Shown: one piece after another, positions 1 to 8,220 of the stretch | Layout: each line of letters starts with the position of its first letter | How positions within the stretch are numbered: the stretch's first letter is position 1 | DNA from: Psychrobacter sp. bablab_jr014 | GTDB lineage: Bacteria; Pseudomonadota; Gammaproteobacteria; Pseudomonadales; Moraxellaceae | Direction of reading: 5' to 3' | Length of the DNA: 34,254 nucleotides | NCBI RefSeq assembly: GCF_016464015.1 | Contig: NZ_JACDXT010000034.1 | Span: 1-34,254 of the forward strand | The notes under the pieces: generated by a model | Database searches by the model: none | What the model was told of the DNA's origin: nothing | Seen by the model: the letters and a program-made list of their open reading frames with translations, nothing else | Translations under genes and position numbers: made by a program

Positions 1-127
1 CGCCGCCTGAAGTTTTAGCCGCTACCGTTGCGATAGCTGCAGTTAGGGTTGTTTTACCGTGGTCAACGTGGCCGATTGTACCGACGTTAAGGTGTGGCTT
101 GCTGCGTTCAAACTTGGCCTTTGCCAT
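1..127 (-). CDS. tuf: Elongation factor Tu, N-terminal part (cut by window edge)
   Basis: Translation of the reverse strand from the ATG at 127 starts [20 protein letters not shown] and continues through the GTPase P-loop GHVDHGKTT, which is the N-terminus of elongation factor Tu, the GTPase that delivers aminoacyl-tRNA to the ribosome. Only the first 42 codons are inside the window; the rest lies beyond base 1. It follows four tRNA genes on the same strand, the gene order of the E. coli thrU-tyrU-glyT-thrT-tufB operon, so this is probably the tufB-position copy. A GAGGAAT ribosome binding site lies just before the ATG. Confidence 0.96.
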   Translation of the reverse strand, partial: MAKAKFERSKPHLNVGTIGHVDHGKTTLTAAIATVAAKTSGG

Positions 128-296
128 GGGTTATTCCTCTTATTGGTGAATTACTAATATTTAAAGGCTTGGCGGCTGATACGGTGGTGATAAAACCATC
201 AAACCCTGAATGCCACCTGTTGTTTTGACAATAAAACGTAAGGGGCGTTTAAACTGACTAAAACCATTAATAAAACATGGCAAATAGACGAGGTCT

Positions 297-343
297 ATAA
301 GGTACTGACAGCACTAAAAGGCAACACCTTAGTGCTACCTTAT
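297..343 (-). other. Long hairpin in the tRNA-tuf spacer
   Basis: The roughly 350-base spacer between tRNA-Thr(GGT) and tuf carries no gene. Its main feature is a two-part hairpin: outer arms 297-303 and 337-343 (ATAAGGT/ACCTTAT) and inner arms 310-317 and 329-336 (AGCACTAA/TTAGTGCT), with a six-base bulge on one side. No T-run follows on the minus strand, so it is unlikely to be a terminator. It could be an RNA processing signal that separates the tRNAs from the tuf message, or a tuf leader structure; this is inference. Confidence 0.5.
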
Positions 344-476
344 GATGATACTTGTCGCGTCAGTGTTATCTTTTTCAATATGTTGACATACTTTATCAAG
401 TTATTGAACACTATCAGTATAGCGCAGATTTACAAGTATAAATAAACCGTTAATCTAGGCTACCATCAATAAAACA

Positions 477-551
<75 letters not shown>

Positions 552-662
552 TTGATTAGACAACCGATATGGCTGAGCTAAAAAAAATATCACGATACAG
601 TATCGCTAATGCTTGACTGCCGTGATAGATTCAATAATTATAGGCGATTGTGCTGTCATTAT

Positions 663-736
663 TGGAGCGGGTGGCGGGAATCGAACCCGCGTCATCAGCT
701 TGGAAGGCTGAAGTATTACCATTATACGACACCCGC
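663..736 (-). tRNA. tRNA-Gly (anticodon TCC)
   Basis: On the reverse strand the acceptor arms are GCGGGTG/CACCCGC with an encoded CCA at 663-665. The anticodon stem-loop TCAGC-CTTCCAA-GCTGA gives anticodon TCC (glycine, GGA/GGG codons), and the T arm reads GCGGGTTCGATTCCCGC. It is the third tRNA of the series. Confidence 0.97.
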
Positions 737-788
737 AGTATAACTGGCTTAGCATCTTAGCATGACGCTAGGACAGCTATAAAATATA

Positions 789-872
789 TGGTGGTGGGGG
801 AAGGATTCGAACCTTCGAAGCTTTCGCGACAGATTTACAGTCTGTTGGGTTTGACCGCTCCCCAACCCCACC
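789..872 (-). tRNA. tRNA-Tyr (anticodon GTA)
   Basis: At 84 bases this is a class II tRNA with a long variable arm, as expected for bacterial tyrosine tRNA. The acceptor arms are GGTGGGG/CCCCACC, CCA is encoded at 789-791, and the anticodon loop CTGTAAA gives GTA (tyrosine). It is the second tRNA of the series. Confidence 0.97.
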
Positions 873-892
873 TAGGGTACTTTGATAAGAAA

Positions 893-968
<76 letters not shown>

Positions 969-990
969 TTGTTTCCTCAAAGTGGTGTGT

Positions 991-1018
991 ATAATACCAA
1001 ATATTTTTTAGAACGCAA
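991..1018 (-). promoter_or_regulatory. Promoter of the tRNA-tuf operon
   Basis: On the minus strand a -35 box TTGCGT (1013-1018) and a -10 box TATTAT (991-996) are separated by 16 bases. Upstream, roughly 1021-1100, is strongly A/T-rich in the manner of an UP element, as is common for stable-RNA promoters. It lies just before the first tRNA and would drive all four tRNAs and tuf. Confidence 0.75.
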
Positions 1019-1160
1019 GCACTATTTTTAAATTTCTTCTTATTTTTTTAAATTAATTTTCAAGTTATTGATTTACAGTTTATTTTTTTGAAAAAAAACA
1101 CTGATTCATTTTCAGCGTTTGGGTACAGTGATTGAGAGGCGCGCAAAAGTGATGACGGAC

Positions 1161-2657
1161 CTAGCGGATGCGCAGTCCATCACAGGCCATTTTTACCGCT
1201 TTTATGAGTGCCAGCGCTTTTTTATTGGTTTCGTCCCACTCTGAAGTGGGCACAGAGTCGGCGACCACCCCCGCTCCTGCTTGTACATGAATTTGGCCTC
1301 GGCGCATCACAGCGGTGCGAATGGCAATAGCAGTATCCATATTGCCATGCCAGCCCAGATAGCCGACTGAGCCGCCAAAGACAGTACGGCGCACAGGTTC
1401 AACCTCATCAATAATTTGCATCGCGCGAATTTTGGGTGCGCCTGAGAGCGTGCCTGCGGGGAATGTGGCGCAAAATACGTCCAGCGCATCTTTGTCCTTG
1501 GCAATCGTCCCTTCGACATTAGAGGCAATGTGCATGACTTGTGAATAGCGCTCGATAAATATCTTTTCGGTGACTTTGACGCTGCCACATTCACAAACGC
1601 GGCCAATATCGTTGCGCCCTAAGTCAATAAGCATAAGGTGCTCGGCGATTTCTTTGGTATCGGCAAGCAGCTCTTTTTCAAGGGCGATGTCTTCTGCTTC
1701 AGTGCGTCCACGTGGGCGCGTGCCTGCTAGAGGACGCACAGTGACTTTGCCATTCTCAATACGCGAGAGAATCTCGGGCGATGCGCCAATGATGTCAAAA
1801 CGCTTGTGGTCATCGAGTGTGTAGCCGTGTACTAAGAATAAATACGGCGACGGGTTTAAAAAACGCAAGGCACGATAGACGGCTAAGGCATCACCGCTAT
1901 AATCAGCACTCAAGCGCTGCGCGGGAACGACCTGCATGACATCACCTGCCAAGATATAGTCTTTAATCATATCGACATCTGCGCAGTATTTGTCCTCGCC
2001 CGTTTGTGAGGTGAACTTAGGCGTGGGCATGACAGGCGCGCTTAAGGCAGGCATTTCGGCCAATTTTTCTTCGATTTTTTCAAGCTCACGAATCGCCGCG
2101 CCATAGCCATCATCACTATTACAGTCGGCATAGACGATGATGGATAAGGTGTTTTCTAGATTATCAAAGACGACGACACTCATGGACAGCATCAGCCACA
2201 TATCAGGCATGGTCATCGGGTTGGGGGCATCTGACTTGCCCACACTTGGCTCTATCACGCGCACCATATCATAGCCAAAATAGCCGACGAGCCCGCCGCT
2301 AAAGCTGGGTAAGCTTGGGATTTGTGCGTGATCTGGCATGTTGTAGTCCGCCATCAACGTACGCAAATAATCAAAAGGGTCATCCACGCTATCTGTGGTA
2401 ATACGGTCATTACGCTTGACGGTCATTTGACCATCGGTGTACTGCAAAATAAGGTCGCTACCCAAACCAATCATCGAATACCGCGCCCAGCGCTCGCCGC
2501 CTTCGACCGACTCAAACAGATAAGCAGAACCACTGAGGTCGCGTACTTTTGAAAATACTGAGACAGGCGTTTGCGCGTCCATTAGGCGTTTTTTTACCAA
2601 GGGCGCATGGGTAAAGCCTTGCTGTTTAAAGGCTTGGTAGTCATCAAAGGTCATCAT
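1161..2657 (-). CDS. trpE: Anthranilate synthase component I
   Basis: TrpE converts chorismate plus ammonia or glutamine (supplied through TrpG) to anthranilate, the first step of tryptophan synthesis. The protein is about 498 residues, normal for the family, with an N-terminal regulatory region and a C-terminal chorismate-binding domain. Visible family signatures are the stretch DVMQVVPAQRLSADY, GASPEILSRIENG, VRPLAGTRPRGRT, LMLIDLGRNDIGRV, FPAGTLSGAPKIRAM and QAGAGVVADSVP. A longer frame reaches 2723 through a GTG, but the adjacent ATG pair at 2657/2654, with AAGAGA about 11 bases upstream, matches the usual N-terminus. No trpG lies next to it in this window. A leader hairpin lies upstream, but I could not find a Trp-rich leader peptide. 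Confidence 0.95.
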   Translation of the reverse strand: MMTFDDYQAFKQQGFTHAPLVKKRLMDAQTPVSVFSKVRDLSGSAYLFESVEGGERWARYSMIGLGSDLILQYTDGQMTVKRNDRITTDSVDDPFDYLRTLMADYNMPDHAQIPSLPSFSGGLVGYFGYDMVRVIEPSVGKSDAPNPMTMPDMWLMLSMSVVVFDNLENTLSIIVYADCNSDDGYGAAIRELEKIEEKLAEMPALSAPVMPTPKFTSQTGEDKYCADVDMIKDYILAGDVMQVVPAQRLSADYSGDALAVYRALRFLNPSPYLFLVHGYTLDDHKRFDIIGASPEILSRIENGKVTVRPLAGTRPRGRTEAEDIALEKELLADTKEIAEHLMLIDLGRNDIGRVCECGSVKVTEKIFIERYSQVMHIASNVEGTIAKDKDALDVFCATFPAGTLSGAPKIRAMQIIDEVEPVRRTVFGGSVGYLGWHGNMDTAIAIRTAVMRRGQIHVQAGAGVVADSVPTSEWDETNKKALALIKAVKMACDGLRIR

Positions 2658-2722
2658 GAAGTCAGGTCTCTTAGCACGAACGCGGCAAAAGATAATCACA
2701 GAATAGCTGCAATAAATCACCA

Positions 2723-2767
2723 CCCTATCGTTTGATAGGGCGGTATTGAATATGATGGATCAGTATA
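2723..2767 (-). promoter_or_regulatory. trpE leader: -10 box and hairpin
   Basis: On the minus strand a TATACT box (2762-2767) precedes trpE, with only a poor -35 candidate (ATTATC, 2785-2790, 17-base spacing). Between it and the start codon is a perfect 7-bp hairpin, CCCTATC/GATAGGG (2723-2729 with 2734-2740) and a four-base loop. No U-run follows, so a simple terminator is unlikely, and no Trp-rich leader peptide is apparent. A regulatory role is a guess. Confidence 0.35.
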
Positions 2768-2917
2768 GCAAAACGGCTTGGTCAGATAATACGCTAAACT
2801 AAAGACTGGCCTGTCAATAGGCGCGCACTCGGACAGTGCTTGTTAATTAACAATAAAAGGCAACACAGGGGCTGCCCTATTTTGACACTTATTGCCCAAT
2901 TAACGAAGGGGGCAAGC

Positions 2918-4234
2918 TTACATGCCGCCCATGTTAAACAGCCAAATAGCTGCACCAATGATAATAATGGCGATGAACAACCAGATAAACCAGCCGCCGC
3001 TTGATTTTTTGGCGGGCTGTCCTTGAGCGGTGGTCGCAGGATTGTGCTGCTCTTGTACCTTAGCGTTATTAGCCTGTGTGCCGACATCAGGCGAGTTACC
3101 CAAATTTGCTGTTCCTGAGAACTGGGCGGTTGCGGCTTCTTTGGCGCGCAGTACGTCTGGATCCGATTCCTTTTGTAACTCGGTCTCAGTGGTTTTGTCG
3201 TGCGGGTTCGTTTCGTCTTTATGATGCTCAGCTTGCAGATTTTCAGCATCGCTGCCATAGACTTCTTCTTTTGGCTTTTCTGAAGAAGCCTGTGCCTTGT
3301 CTGTATGCGTGTGCTCATGGTGCATTTGCTTATCGTGACTTTCATCATACGCATCATGATGCGGCGCATCTTGTACTATCGTCGGCTTGATACCTGACTC
3401 AGACGACATATCATCTTCGGTCAAATCGTCTTTGACCAAGTCGTCTCTAGCAATGTCGTCATCGCTTTGCACATCGTGCGTGTTGTCTTTTTTGGCATCG
3501 ACAACTGGTGCGCTTTCGTGCGGCGTGTCTTCTACAGCACGCTCAACACGTTCACTGTTTAGATTGGCTGTCGCAGGATGTTTGGCCTCCGTCGTATCGA
3601 TATCAGCGGTCGGCGCAGCTTTTGGCGTGTCGTCTAAGTCTTCTTTATCAACAGGGTGGTCAAGTGTGCTGCTGCCCAGCGTTTGCGCGCCATCGGTCGG
3701 TACTGTTCCTGTGCTGGTCGCTGCGTGTGCGGTGTCTAAATGTGTAGCGTCTGCTTGTACTGGCGCAGCAGTATGCGTCGCTGCCTCGTCCTGTAGTTCT
3801 TCTGACATGGCTTCATCATACGCATCAGATGCTACGCCGTCGCCGTCTGTGTGCGCGGCTGGCGATGCAGTGAAACAAAAGCTGGCAAAACCAACGATAT
3901 CACCATCAGCGACGTATTTTGATTGGTTGCTATCGATGCGTTTGTCATTGATATAGCTGCCGTTTGAGGAGTCCAAATCTTTTAAATACAGTTTGCCGTT
4001 TAGGACGCTCAGCACCGCATGGTTGCGCGATATTTCTTTGCTGCCCAGCACTACGTCGTTATCACTGCCGCGCCCGATAGACAGGCTGTCATCGATGGTC
4101 AAGGTTAAATCGCCAAGCGCTTCGGTAATGGCGTTTAATTGCCAAATATCAGCAGTCGTTTTTTGGGTCTTGGTGTCCGTAGAAATCGGGTCGGCATGCT
4201 CTGGACTGGGATCATTATTCATAGGGTTATTCAT
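2918..4234 (-). CDS. FHA-domain protein with C-terminal membrane anchor
   Basis: A 438-residue protein of unknown specific role. An N-terminal forkhead-associated (FHA) domain at about residues 42-122 shows the phosphothreonine-binding signature: IGRGSDND (Arg55), EISRNHAV (Ser69, Arg70, His72) and SSNGSYIN (Asn91, Gly92). A long, low-complexity, Asp/Glu/His/Thr/Ala-rich region follows, including a His-rich patch (MHHEHTHTD), and ends in a single hydrophobic segment (FIWLFIAIIIIGAAIWLF) with a short GGM tail. This topology suggests a cytoplasmic FHA reader held at the inner membrane by its C-terminus. The ATG at 4234 is chosen over the longer frame because AAAGGAG precedes it. No Ser/Thr kinase or secretion gene is adjacent. 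Confidence 0.85.
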   Translation of the reverse strand: MNNPMNNDPSPEHADPISTDTKTQKTTADIWQLNAITEALGDLTLTIDDSLSIGRGSDNDVVLGSKEISRNHAVLSVLNGKLYLKDLDSSNGSYINDKRIDSNQSKYVADGDIVGFASFCFTASPAAHTDGDGVASDAYDEAMSEELQDEAATHTAAPVQADATHLDTAHAATSTGTVPTDGAQTLGSSTLDHPVDKEDLDDTPKAAPTADIDTTEAKHPATANLNSERVERAVEDTPHESAPVVDAKKDNTHDVQSDDDIARDDLVKDDLTEDDMSSESGIKPTIVQDAPHHDAYDESHDKQMHHEHTHTDKAQASSEKPKEEVYGSDAENLQAEHHKDETNPHDKTTETELQKESDPDVLRAKEAATAQFSGTANLGNSPDVGTQANNAKVQEQHNPATTAQGQPAKKSSGGWFIWLFIAIIIIGAAIWLFNMGGM

Positions 4235-4514
4235 AGTAGGCTCCTTTAATGTGTGCGTAACGTCTGTTTTAATAGGATTTTTTGAATAAATCGGGTTTGG
4301 CTTGTTATAAAAGTAACGCAAAGTGCTGGGTGACACTGTATTTTACTGCACTGCTTTTTTATCGGTTTGTATCATTGCTTCATTTGTTGTCATAGCAGTT
4401 GGCGTATCCGCCACTGTTTATCGCGATTCTGTCATATTTCTAAGTTATGATTAATGGCTTATTATTCTTTGGCTTAACAATAAATAAAGAGACACAGTCT
4501 ACCCGCTTAGCCCT

Positions 4515-5345
4515 TTATTTTGGTAGATATTTTGCTTTAATCACCCCTTTTAGTTGGCTATAAGGAATGTGCAGCTCTGGCATGCCTGACGCATACGGCG
4601 CGATGTCGTAGGGCTGATACAAGATGCGCATACCCGTCGTATCAAAGGTAACGTTGTTGCTGAGTGAAAATGGCCAAGAGGACTCATAGCTGGCAACATC
4701 GTCGGTCACGGTTTTGACCCATTTGCGATACGCATCATGCGCCAGCGCCTCAAAGCGCGGTTTTTGTTTGGGCAGTAGCATGTCATCGAGCGTCACTTGG
4801 CGTTTGGTTTGGGTGTCAAAGACCAGATATTCGCGGTACGGCATACCGTGTGCGCCGCCAAGATAGGCGTAATTGTCGATGCTAAACAGTTCGGTTATAC
4901 CGATGTGCCCAAGGTAGCTTGGTGTGATGTCCAGCTCGTAGGTGAGGTTGCTGTCTTTGGGCATATCCGTCAGTTGTTTCTTGGCAAAATCATCAATGGC
5001 GGCTTGTACTTGCGTTTTTTTAATCGTGCCTTTTATGGGGTCTTCTTGGTTGAGAGCATTATTTACGACCATGTTATCAACGCGCTGGTTAATGACGGTA
5101 TTAATCCAAGGGGCGCTGGTGTCGATATATTTGATATTGATATCAGGACAACGATTGCCCTCGCGGCAGGTCTCCATGATAGATTCAGCAATGCTGTATT
5201 CGTTGTAACCCACATTGCTGGTCAGCCCTGCGGCGGTCGATGCTGCGTGCGCGCCACTGAGCGCCGTGAGTGATAAGGCAATACCCGCTAGCCAAGAATA
5301 AGAAAAAATAGGTTTAGGTTGTTGGGTGTTGTTTTGTGTGTTCAT
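4515..5345 (-). CDS. Secreted DUF3298-like (RsiV-type) protein
   Basis: A 276-residue exported protein. It has an N-terminal signal peptide: a polar start, a hydrophobic stretch around FSYSWLAGIALSLTALSG, and a likely cleavage site after AHA. The remainder resembles the DUF3298/RsiV-like fold, with LDITPSYLGHIGITELF, DNYAYLGGAHGM and a following KRQVTLDDMLLP segment. Family members include periplasmic and lysozyme-binding proteins; the role here is unknown. Two cysteines after the signal peptide (TCREGNRCPD) could form a disulfide. The ATG at 5345 has AAGGAC just upstream. It is separate from the FHA gene by about 280 bases in which I see no gene. Confidence 0.75.
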   Translation of the reverse strand: MNTQNNTQQPKPIFSYSWLAGIALSLTALSGAHAASTAAGLTSNVGYNEYSIAESIMETCREGNRCPDINIKYIDTSAPWINTVINQRVDNMVVNNALNQEDPIKGTIKKTQVQAAIDDFAKKQLTDMPKDSNLTYELDITPSYLGHIGITELFSIDNYAYLGGAHGMPYREYLVFDTQTKRQVTLDDMLLPKQKPRFEALAHDAYRKWVKTVTDDVASYESSWPFSLSNNVTFDTTGMRILYQPYDIAPYASGMPELHIPYSQLKGVIKAKYLPK

Positions 5346-5565
5346 AACATGTCCTTGAGGCGTATATCACGCTTTTTATTGTCTATTATGTAGGGGTTTG
5401 TTTGATAGGCATTAATACGGCTGCAATCAGCAATTATAGGCTGATTTAATAGGCGCTTGGCAGCACGACGACATAGAATGTGTCAAATAATTGGACTATT
5501 GTAACGTAACTGGCTGTGGCGCTGCTGTAAGGGCTTGTTGAAACACTGTGAGTCTTTTTAGGTGG

Positions 5566-5574
5566 TGGTATACT
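5566..5574 (+). promoter_or_regulatory. Extended -10 promoter before the ars operon
   Basis: The 313-base gap 5346-5658 holds no gene. Its clearest signal is TGGTATACT, an extended -10 element, about 85 bases before the arsC-arsH start. No good -35 box sits at normal spacing (TTGAAA at 5538-5543 is 25 bases away), which fits an extended -10 or activated promoter. I could not identify an ArsR operator. Confidence 0.4.
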
Positions 5575-5658
5575 GAGCGGTTTGCTGTCGTACGAACCAG
5601 TGATAGCTGATTATTATCATTATTTTTGAATTATTTTTATTAATACATAGGTATCCCC

Positions 5659-6795
5659 ATGAGCACCCGCCCCCTTATTTTTCATAATCCCAAATGCGGT
5701 ACCTCGCGTAACACCTTGGCATTGATAGAGGCTTCAGGCGAGACGCCCAACGTCATTGAGTACCTAAAGACCCCGCCGACGCGTGCGTATTTAATCGAGC
5801 TGATCGAAAAAATGGGCATCACCCCAGACGAGCTATTGCGTAAAAAAGAAGCGCCGTATAAGGCGCTCGGACTCGATGCTGAGGGCGTCAGTGACGAAGC
5901 GATTATTGATGCGATGCTCGCGCATCCGATACTGATTAACCGCCCGATTGTGGTCACTGAAAAAGGCGCGCGCCTGTGCCGCCCTTCTGAAACGGTGCTG
6001 GAGATTTTAAACCATCCTGTCACGCGCTTTGTGAAAGAAGATGGCGAGACCATCTATCACGGTGAGCCAAATCCGAGCGTCAGCTTGGCAGACTTGCCCA
6101 ATATCGACGCAGACAAACTACAGCCGATTGATATCGATGCGCTGGTTGCCAAAGATGCGCCGCGTCATGCGCCAAAGATTTTGATTCTGTATGGCTCATT
6201 GCGTGCGCGTTCGTTCTCTCGCTTGGCAGCAGAGGAAGCGGCGCGCCTGCTCCGCTGGTACGGCTGCGAGGTACGCGTTTTTAACCCAGAGGGACTGCCG
6301 TTACCTGACAGCAGTAATGCTGAGCATCCCAAAGTTGCGCAGCTACGCGCCCTTGCCGAATGGTCTGAGGGCATGATGTGGGTCAGCCCTGAGCGCCACG
6401 GCAGCATGACAGGCATTATGAAAGCGCAGATTGATTGGATTCCGCTGGCGCTTGGTAGCGTGCGTCCAACCCAAGGCAAGACCCTTGCCATCATGCAGGT
6501 CAATGGCGGCAGTCAGAGCTTTAATACGGTCAATCAGCTACGCATTTTGGGGCGCTGGATGCGTATGGTAACCATCCCCAATCAGTCCTCTGTACCCAAG
6601 GCGTTTTTGGAATTTGATGATAACGACCGTATGCTGGACTCGTCTTATTATAGACGTCTGGTCGATGTCTGCGAGGAGCTGACCAAGTTTACGTGGCTGA
6701 TGCGTGGTCGTGCGCCATATTTGACCGACCGTTATTCTGAGCGCGTTGAGGATGCCGCCGCCTTATCCGCCCGCGTCAACCAAAAATCAGACTAA
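5659..6795 (+). CDS. arsC-arsH: ArsC-ArsH fusion: arsenate reductase plus NADPH-FMN organoarsenical reductase
   Basis: One 378-residue open frame joins two normally separate arsenic resistance enzymes. Residues 1 to about 138 are a glutaredoxin-dependent Ars[13 protein letters not shown] carries the catalytic Cys13, and Arg61, Arg95 and Arg108 match E. coli Arg60, Arg94 and Arg107 with a constant offset of one. Residues of about 142-370 are a full-length ArsH flavoprotein with the FMN-binding loop [11 protein letters not shown] (178-188), [12 protein letters not shown] (241-252), [20 protein letters not shown] and [16 protein letters not shown]. ArsC reduces arsenate to arsenite; ArsH is known to oxidise trivalent organoarsenicals and reduce quinones. 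All key residues look intact, so both halves are probably active. It lies 9 bases before arsB. The boundary falls inside an ArsH-like leader ([14 protein letters not shown]), so no linker was added. Confidence 0.93.
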   Translation: MSTRPLIFHNPKCGTSRNTLALIEASGETPNVIEYLKTPPTRAYLIELIEKMGITPDELLRKKEAPYKALGLDAEGVSDEAIIDAMLAHPILINRPIVVTEKGARLCRPSETVLEILNHPVTRFVKEDGETIYHGEPNPSVSLADLPNIDADKLQPIDIDALVAKDAPRHAPKILILYGSLRARSFSRLAAEEAARLLRWYGCEVRVFNPEGLPLPDSSNAEHPKVAQLRALAEWSEGMMWVSPERHGSMTGIMKAQIDWIPLALGSVRPTQGKTLAIMQVNGGSQSFNTVNQLRILGRWMRMVTIPNQSSVPKAFLEFDDNDRMLDSSYYRRLVDVCEELTKFTWLMRGRAPYLTDRYSERVEDAAALSARVNQKSD

Positions 6796-6804
6796 GGCGC
6801 TGGC

Positions 6805-8112
6805 ATGTTGGCATTACTTATTTTTATTGTGACTTTGGTGTTTGTTATTTGGCAGCCCAAAGGTCTTGGTATCGGCTGGAGCGCGCTTGCAGGCGCATTG
6901 GTTGCTTTGCTCGCGGGCGTGGTGCATCTTGCAGACATTGCCACCGTGTGGGACATCGTTTGGGATGCGACCTTTACCTTTGTTGCGCTGATTATCATCT
7001 CGTTGATACTCGATAAGGCGGGCTTTTTTGGTTGGGCGGCGCTGCACGTGGCGCGCTTGGGCGGTGGTCGTGGTCGGCGCTTGTTTCCAATGATTGTGCT
7101 GCTCGGTGCGGTGATTGCGGCGCTGTTTGCCAATGATGGCGCAGCCTTGTTATTAACGCCGATTGTCATTGCGATTTTACTGCGTTTGGAATTTACCCCG
7201 CGCCAGTCGCTGGCGTTTATTATCGCTACAGGCTTTGTCGCTGATACCGCAAGCCTGCCGCTACTGACCTCGAACCTCGTCAATATCGTCAGTGCCAATT
7301 ACTTTGACATTGGCTTTGCCCGCTATGCGCTGGTGATGCTGCCTGTCAATATGGTGTCGGTGGCGGCGACCTTGGTAGTGCTATGGATAGCCTACAAAAG
7401 CGACATTCCCGCGACCTACGATACCGAGGACTTGCCCGCGCCGATGTCCGCGATTGAAGACCGCTTGGTATTTTATAGCGCCTTTCCGCTGCTGTTTTTA
7501 TTGTTGTGTGCGTATATGGCGACCGAGACGTTGCACTTACCTATTTCGGTGGTGACAGGTGCGGCGGCGCTGCTGCTCATGGCAATTGCGGCGCGTGTCG
7601 GTATGCGTGAGCGCGCCCATATGTCGGTAATGGCGATTGTGAAGCAAGCCCCGTGGCAGATTGTGCTATTTTCTATCGGTATGTATCTGGTGGTCTATGG
7701 TCTGGGCAATGCAGGCCTTACCGTCTATGGCTCAGCGCTGCTCGGTTGGCTCGGTGAGCAAGGCACGCTGATTGCGACTGTGGGCACAGGCTTTGTCTCC
7801 GCGATTGTGGCGTCCATCATGAACAATATGCCCTCCACGCTGATCGGCGCACTGGCGATTGATCATGCGAGCGTATCGGCACAGACGCGCGAGCTGATGG
7901 TGTACGCCAATGTGATTGGCAATGACTTGGGGCCAAAGCTCACCCCCATCGGTAGCCTTGCGACCCTGTTGTGGCTGCATGTCTTAGCCGAAAAAGATTA
8001 CCGTATCAGCTGGGGACAATATATGAAAATCGGGCTGCTGATTACCCCGCCTGTGCTGCTCGTGACCTTGCTGGCGCTCGCGGTGTGGCTACCGCTGCTG
8101 GGTGCCGCATAA
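6805..8112 (+). CDS. arsB: Arsenite efflux permease
   Basis: A 435-residue integral membrane protein of the ArsB family, close to the 429 residues of E. coli ArsB. It exports arsenite/antimonite across the inner membrane, alone or with an ArsA ATPase (none is present here). Features include about a dozen hydrophobic segments, FANDGAALLLTPIVIAILLR near residue 110, FVADTASLPLLTSNLVNIVS near residue 150, and MNNMPSTLIG and NDLGPKLTPIGSLATLLWLH in the C-terminal half. The ATG follows the arsC-arsH stop by 9 bases, with AAGG overlapping that stop as a ribosome binding site, so the two are co-transcribed. A bidirectional terminator follows about 50 bases downstream. Confidence 0.95.
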   Translation: MLALLIFIVTLVFVIWQPKGLGIGWSALAGALVALLAGVVHLADIATVWDIVWDATFTFVALIIISLILDKAGFFGWAALHVARLGGGRGRRLFPMIVLLGAVIAALFANDGAALLLTPIVIAILLRLEFTPRQSLAFIIATGFVADTASLPLLTSNLVNIVSANYFDIGFARYALVMLPVNMVSVAATLVVLWIAYKSDIPATYDTEDLPAPMSAIEDRLVFYSAFPLLFLLLCAYMATETLHLPISVVTGAAALLLMAIAARVGMRERAHMSVMAIVKQAPWQIVLFSIGMYLVVYGLGNAGLTVYGSALLGWLGEQGTLIATVGTGFVSAIVASIMNNMPSTLIGALAIDHASVSAQTRELMVYANVIGNDLGPKLTPIGSLATLLWLHVLAEKDYRISWGQYMKIGLLITPPVLLVTLLALAVWLPLLGAA

Positions 8113-8161
8113 GCGCGATTGCCACGGATGCTGCAAAATAAAATAAGCCGCAAAATAAGAA

Positions 8162-8194
8162 AAAAAAGGCTGAGCGATGTGCTCAGCCTTTTTT
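8162..8194. terminator. Bidirectional terminator between arsB and the amidohydrolase
   Basis: An 8-bp GC-rich stem GGCTGAGC/GCTCAGCC (8168-8175 with 8181-8188) with a five-base loop is flanked by an A-run on the left and a T-run on the right. It can therefore end transcripts from both convergent genes. Confidence 0.9.
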
Positions 8195-8220
8195 ATTGTA
8201 GCGATAAAAAATAATACTTA

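Noticed and set aside
383..430. A plus-strand promoter beginning with TTGACA in the tRNA-tuf spacer
   Set aside because: No -10 box lies at 16-18 bases and no plus-strand gene follows.
2657..2793. A trp leader peptide for attenuation upstream of trpE
   Set aside because: No short frame with adjacent tryptophan codons is visible, and the hairpin has no T-run.
2794..3369. A 191-codon open frame on the minus strand overlapping the FHA gene in another frame
   Set aside because: Very rich in Lys/Arg/Ser with no domain; it overlaps the convincing FHA frame that has a membrane anchor and a good start.
3387..3956. A 189-codon open frame on the plus strand inside the FHA-protein gene
   Set aside because: It is the antisense shadow of the low-complexity Asp/Ala/Thr-rich linker, gives a Ser/Val/Ala-rich product with no domain, and lacks a ribosome binding site.
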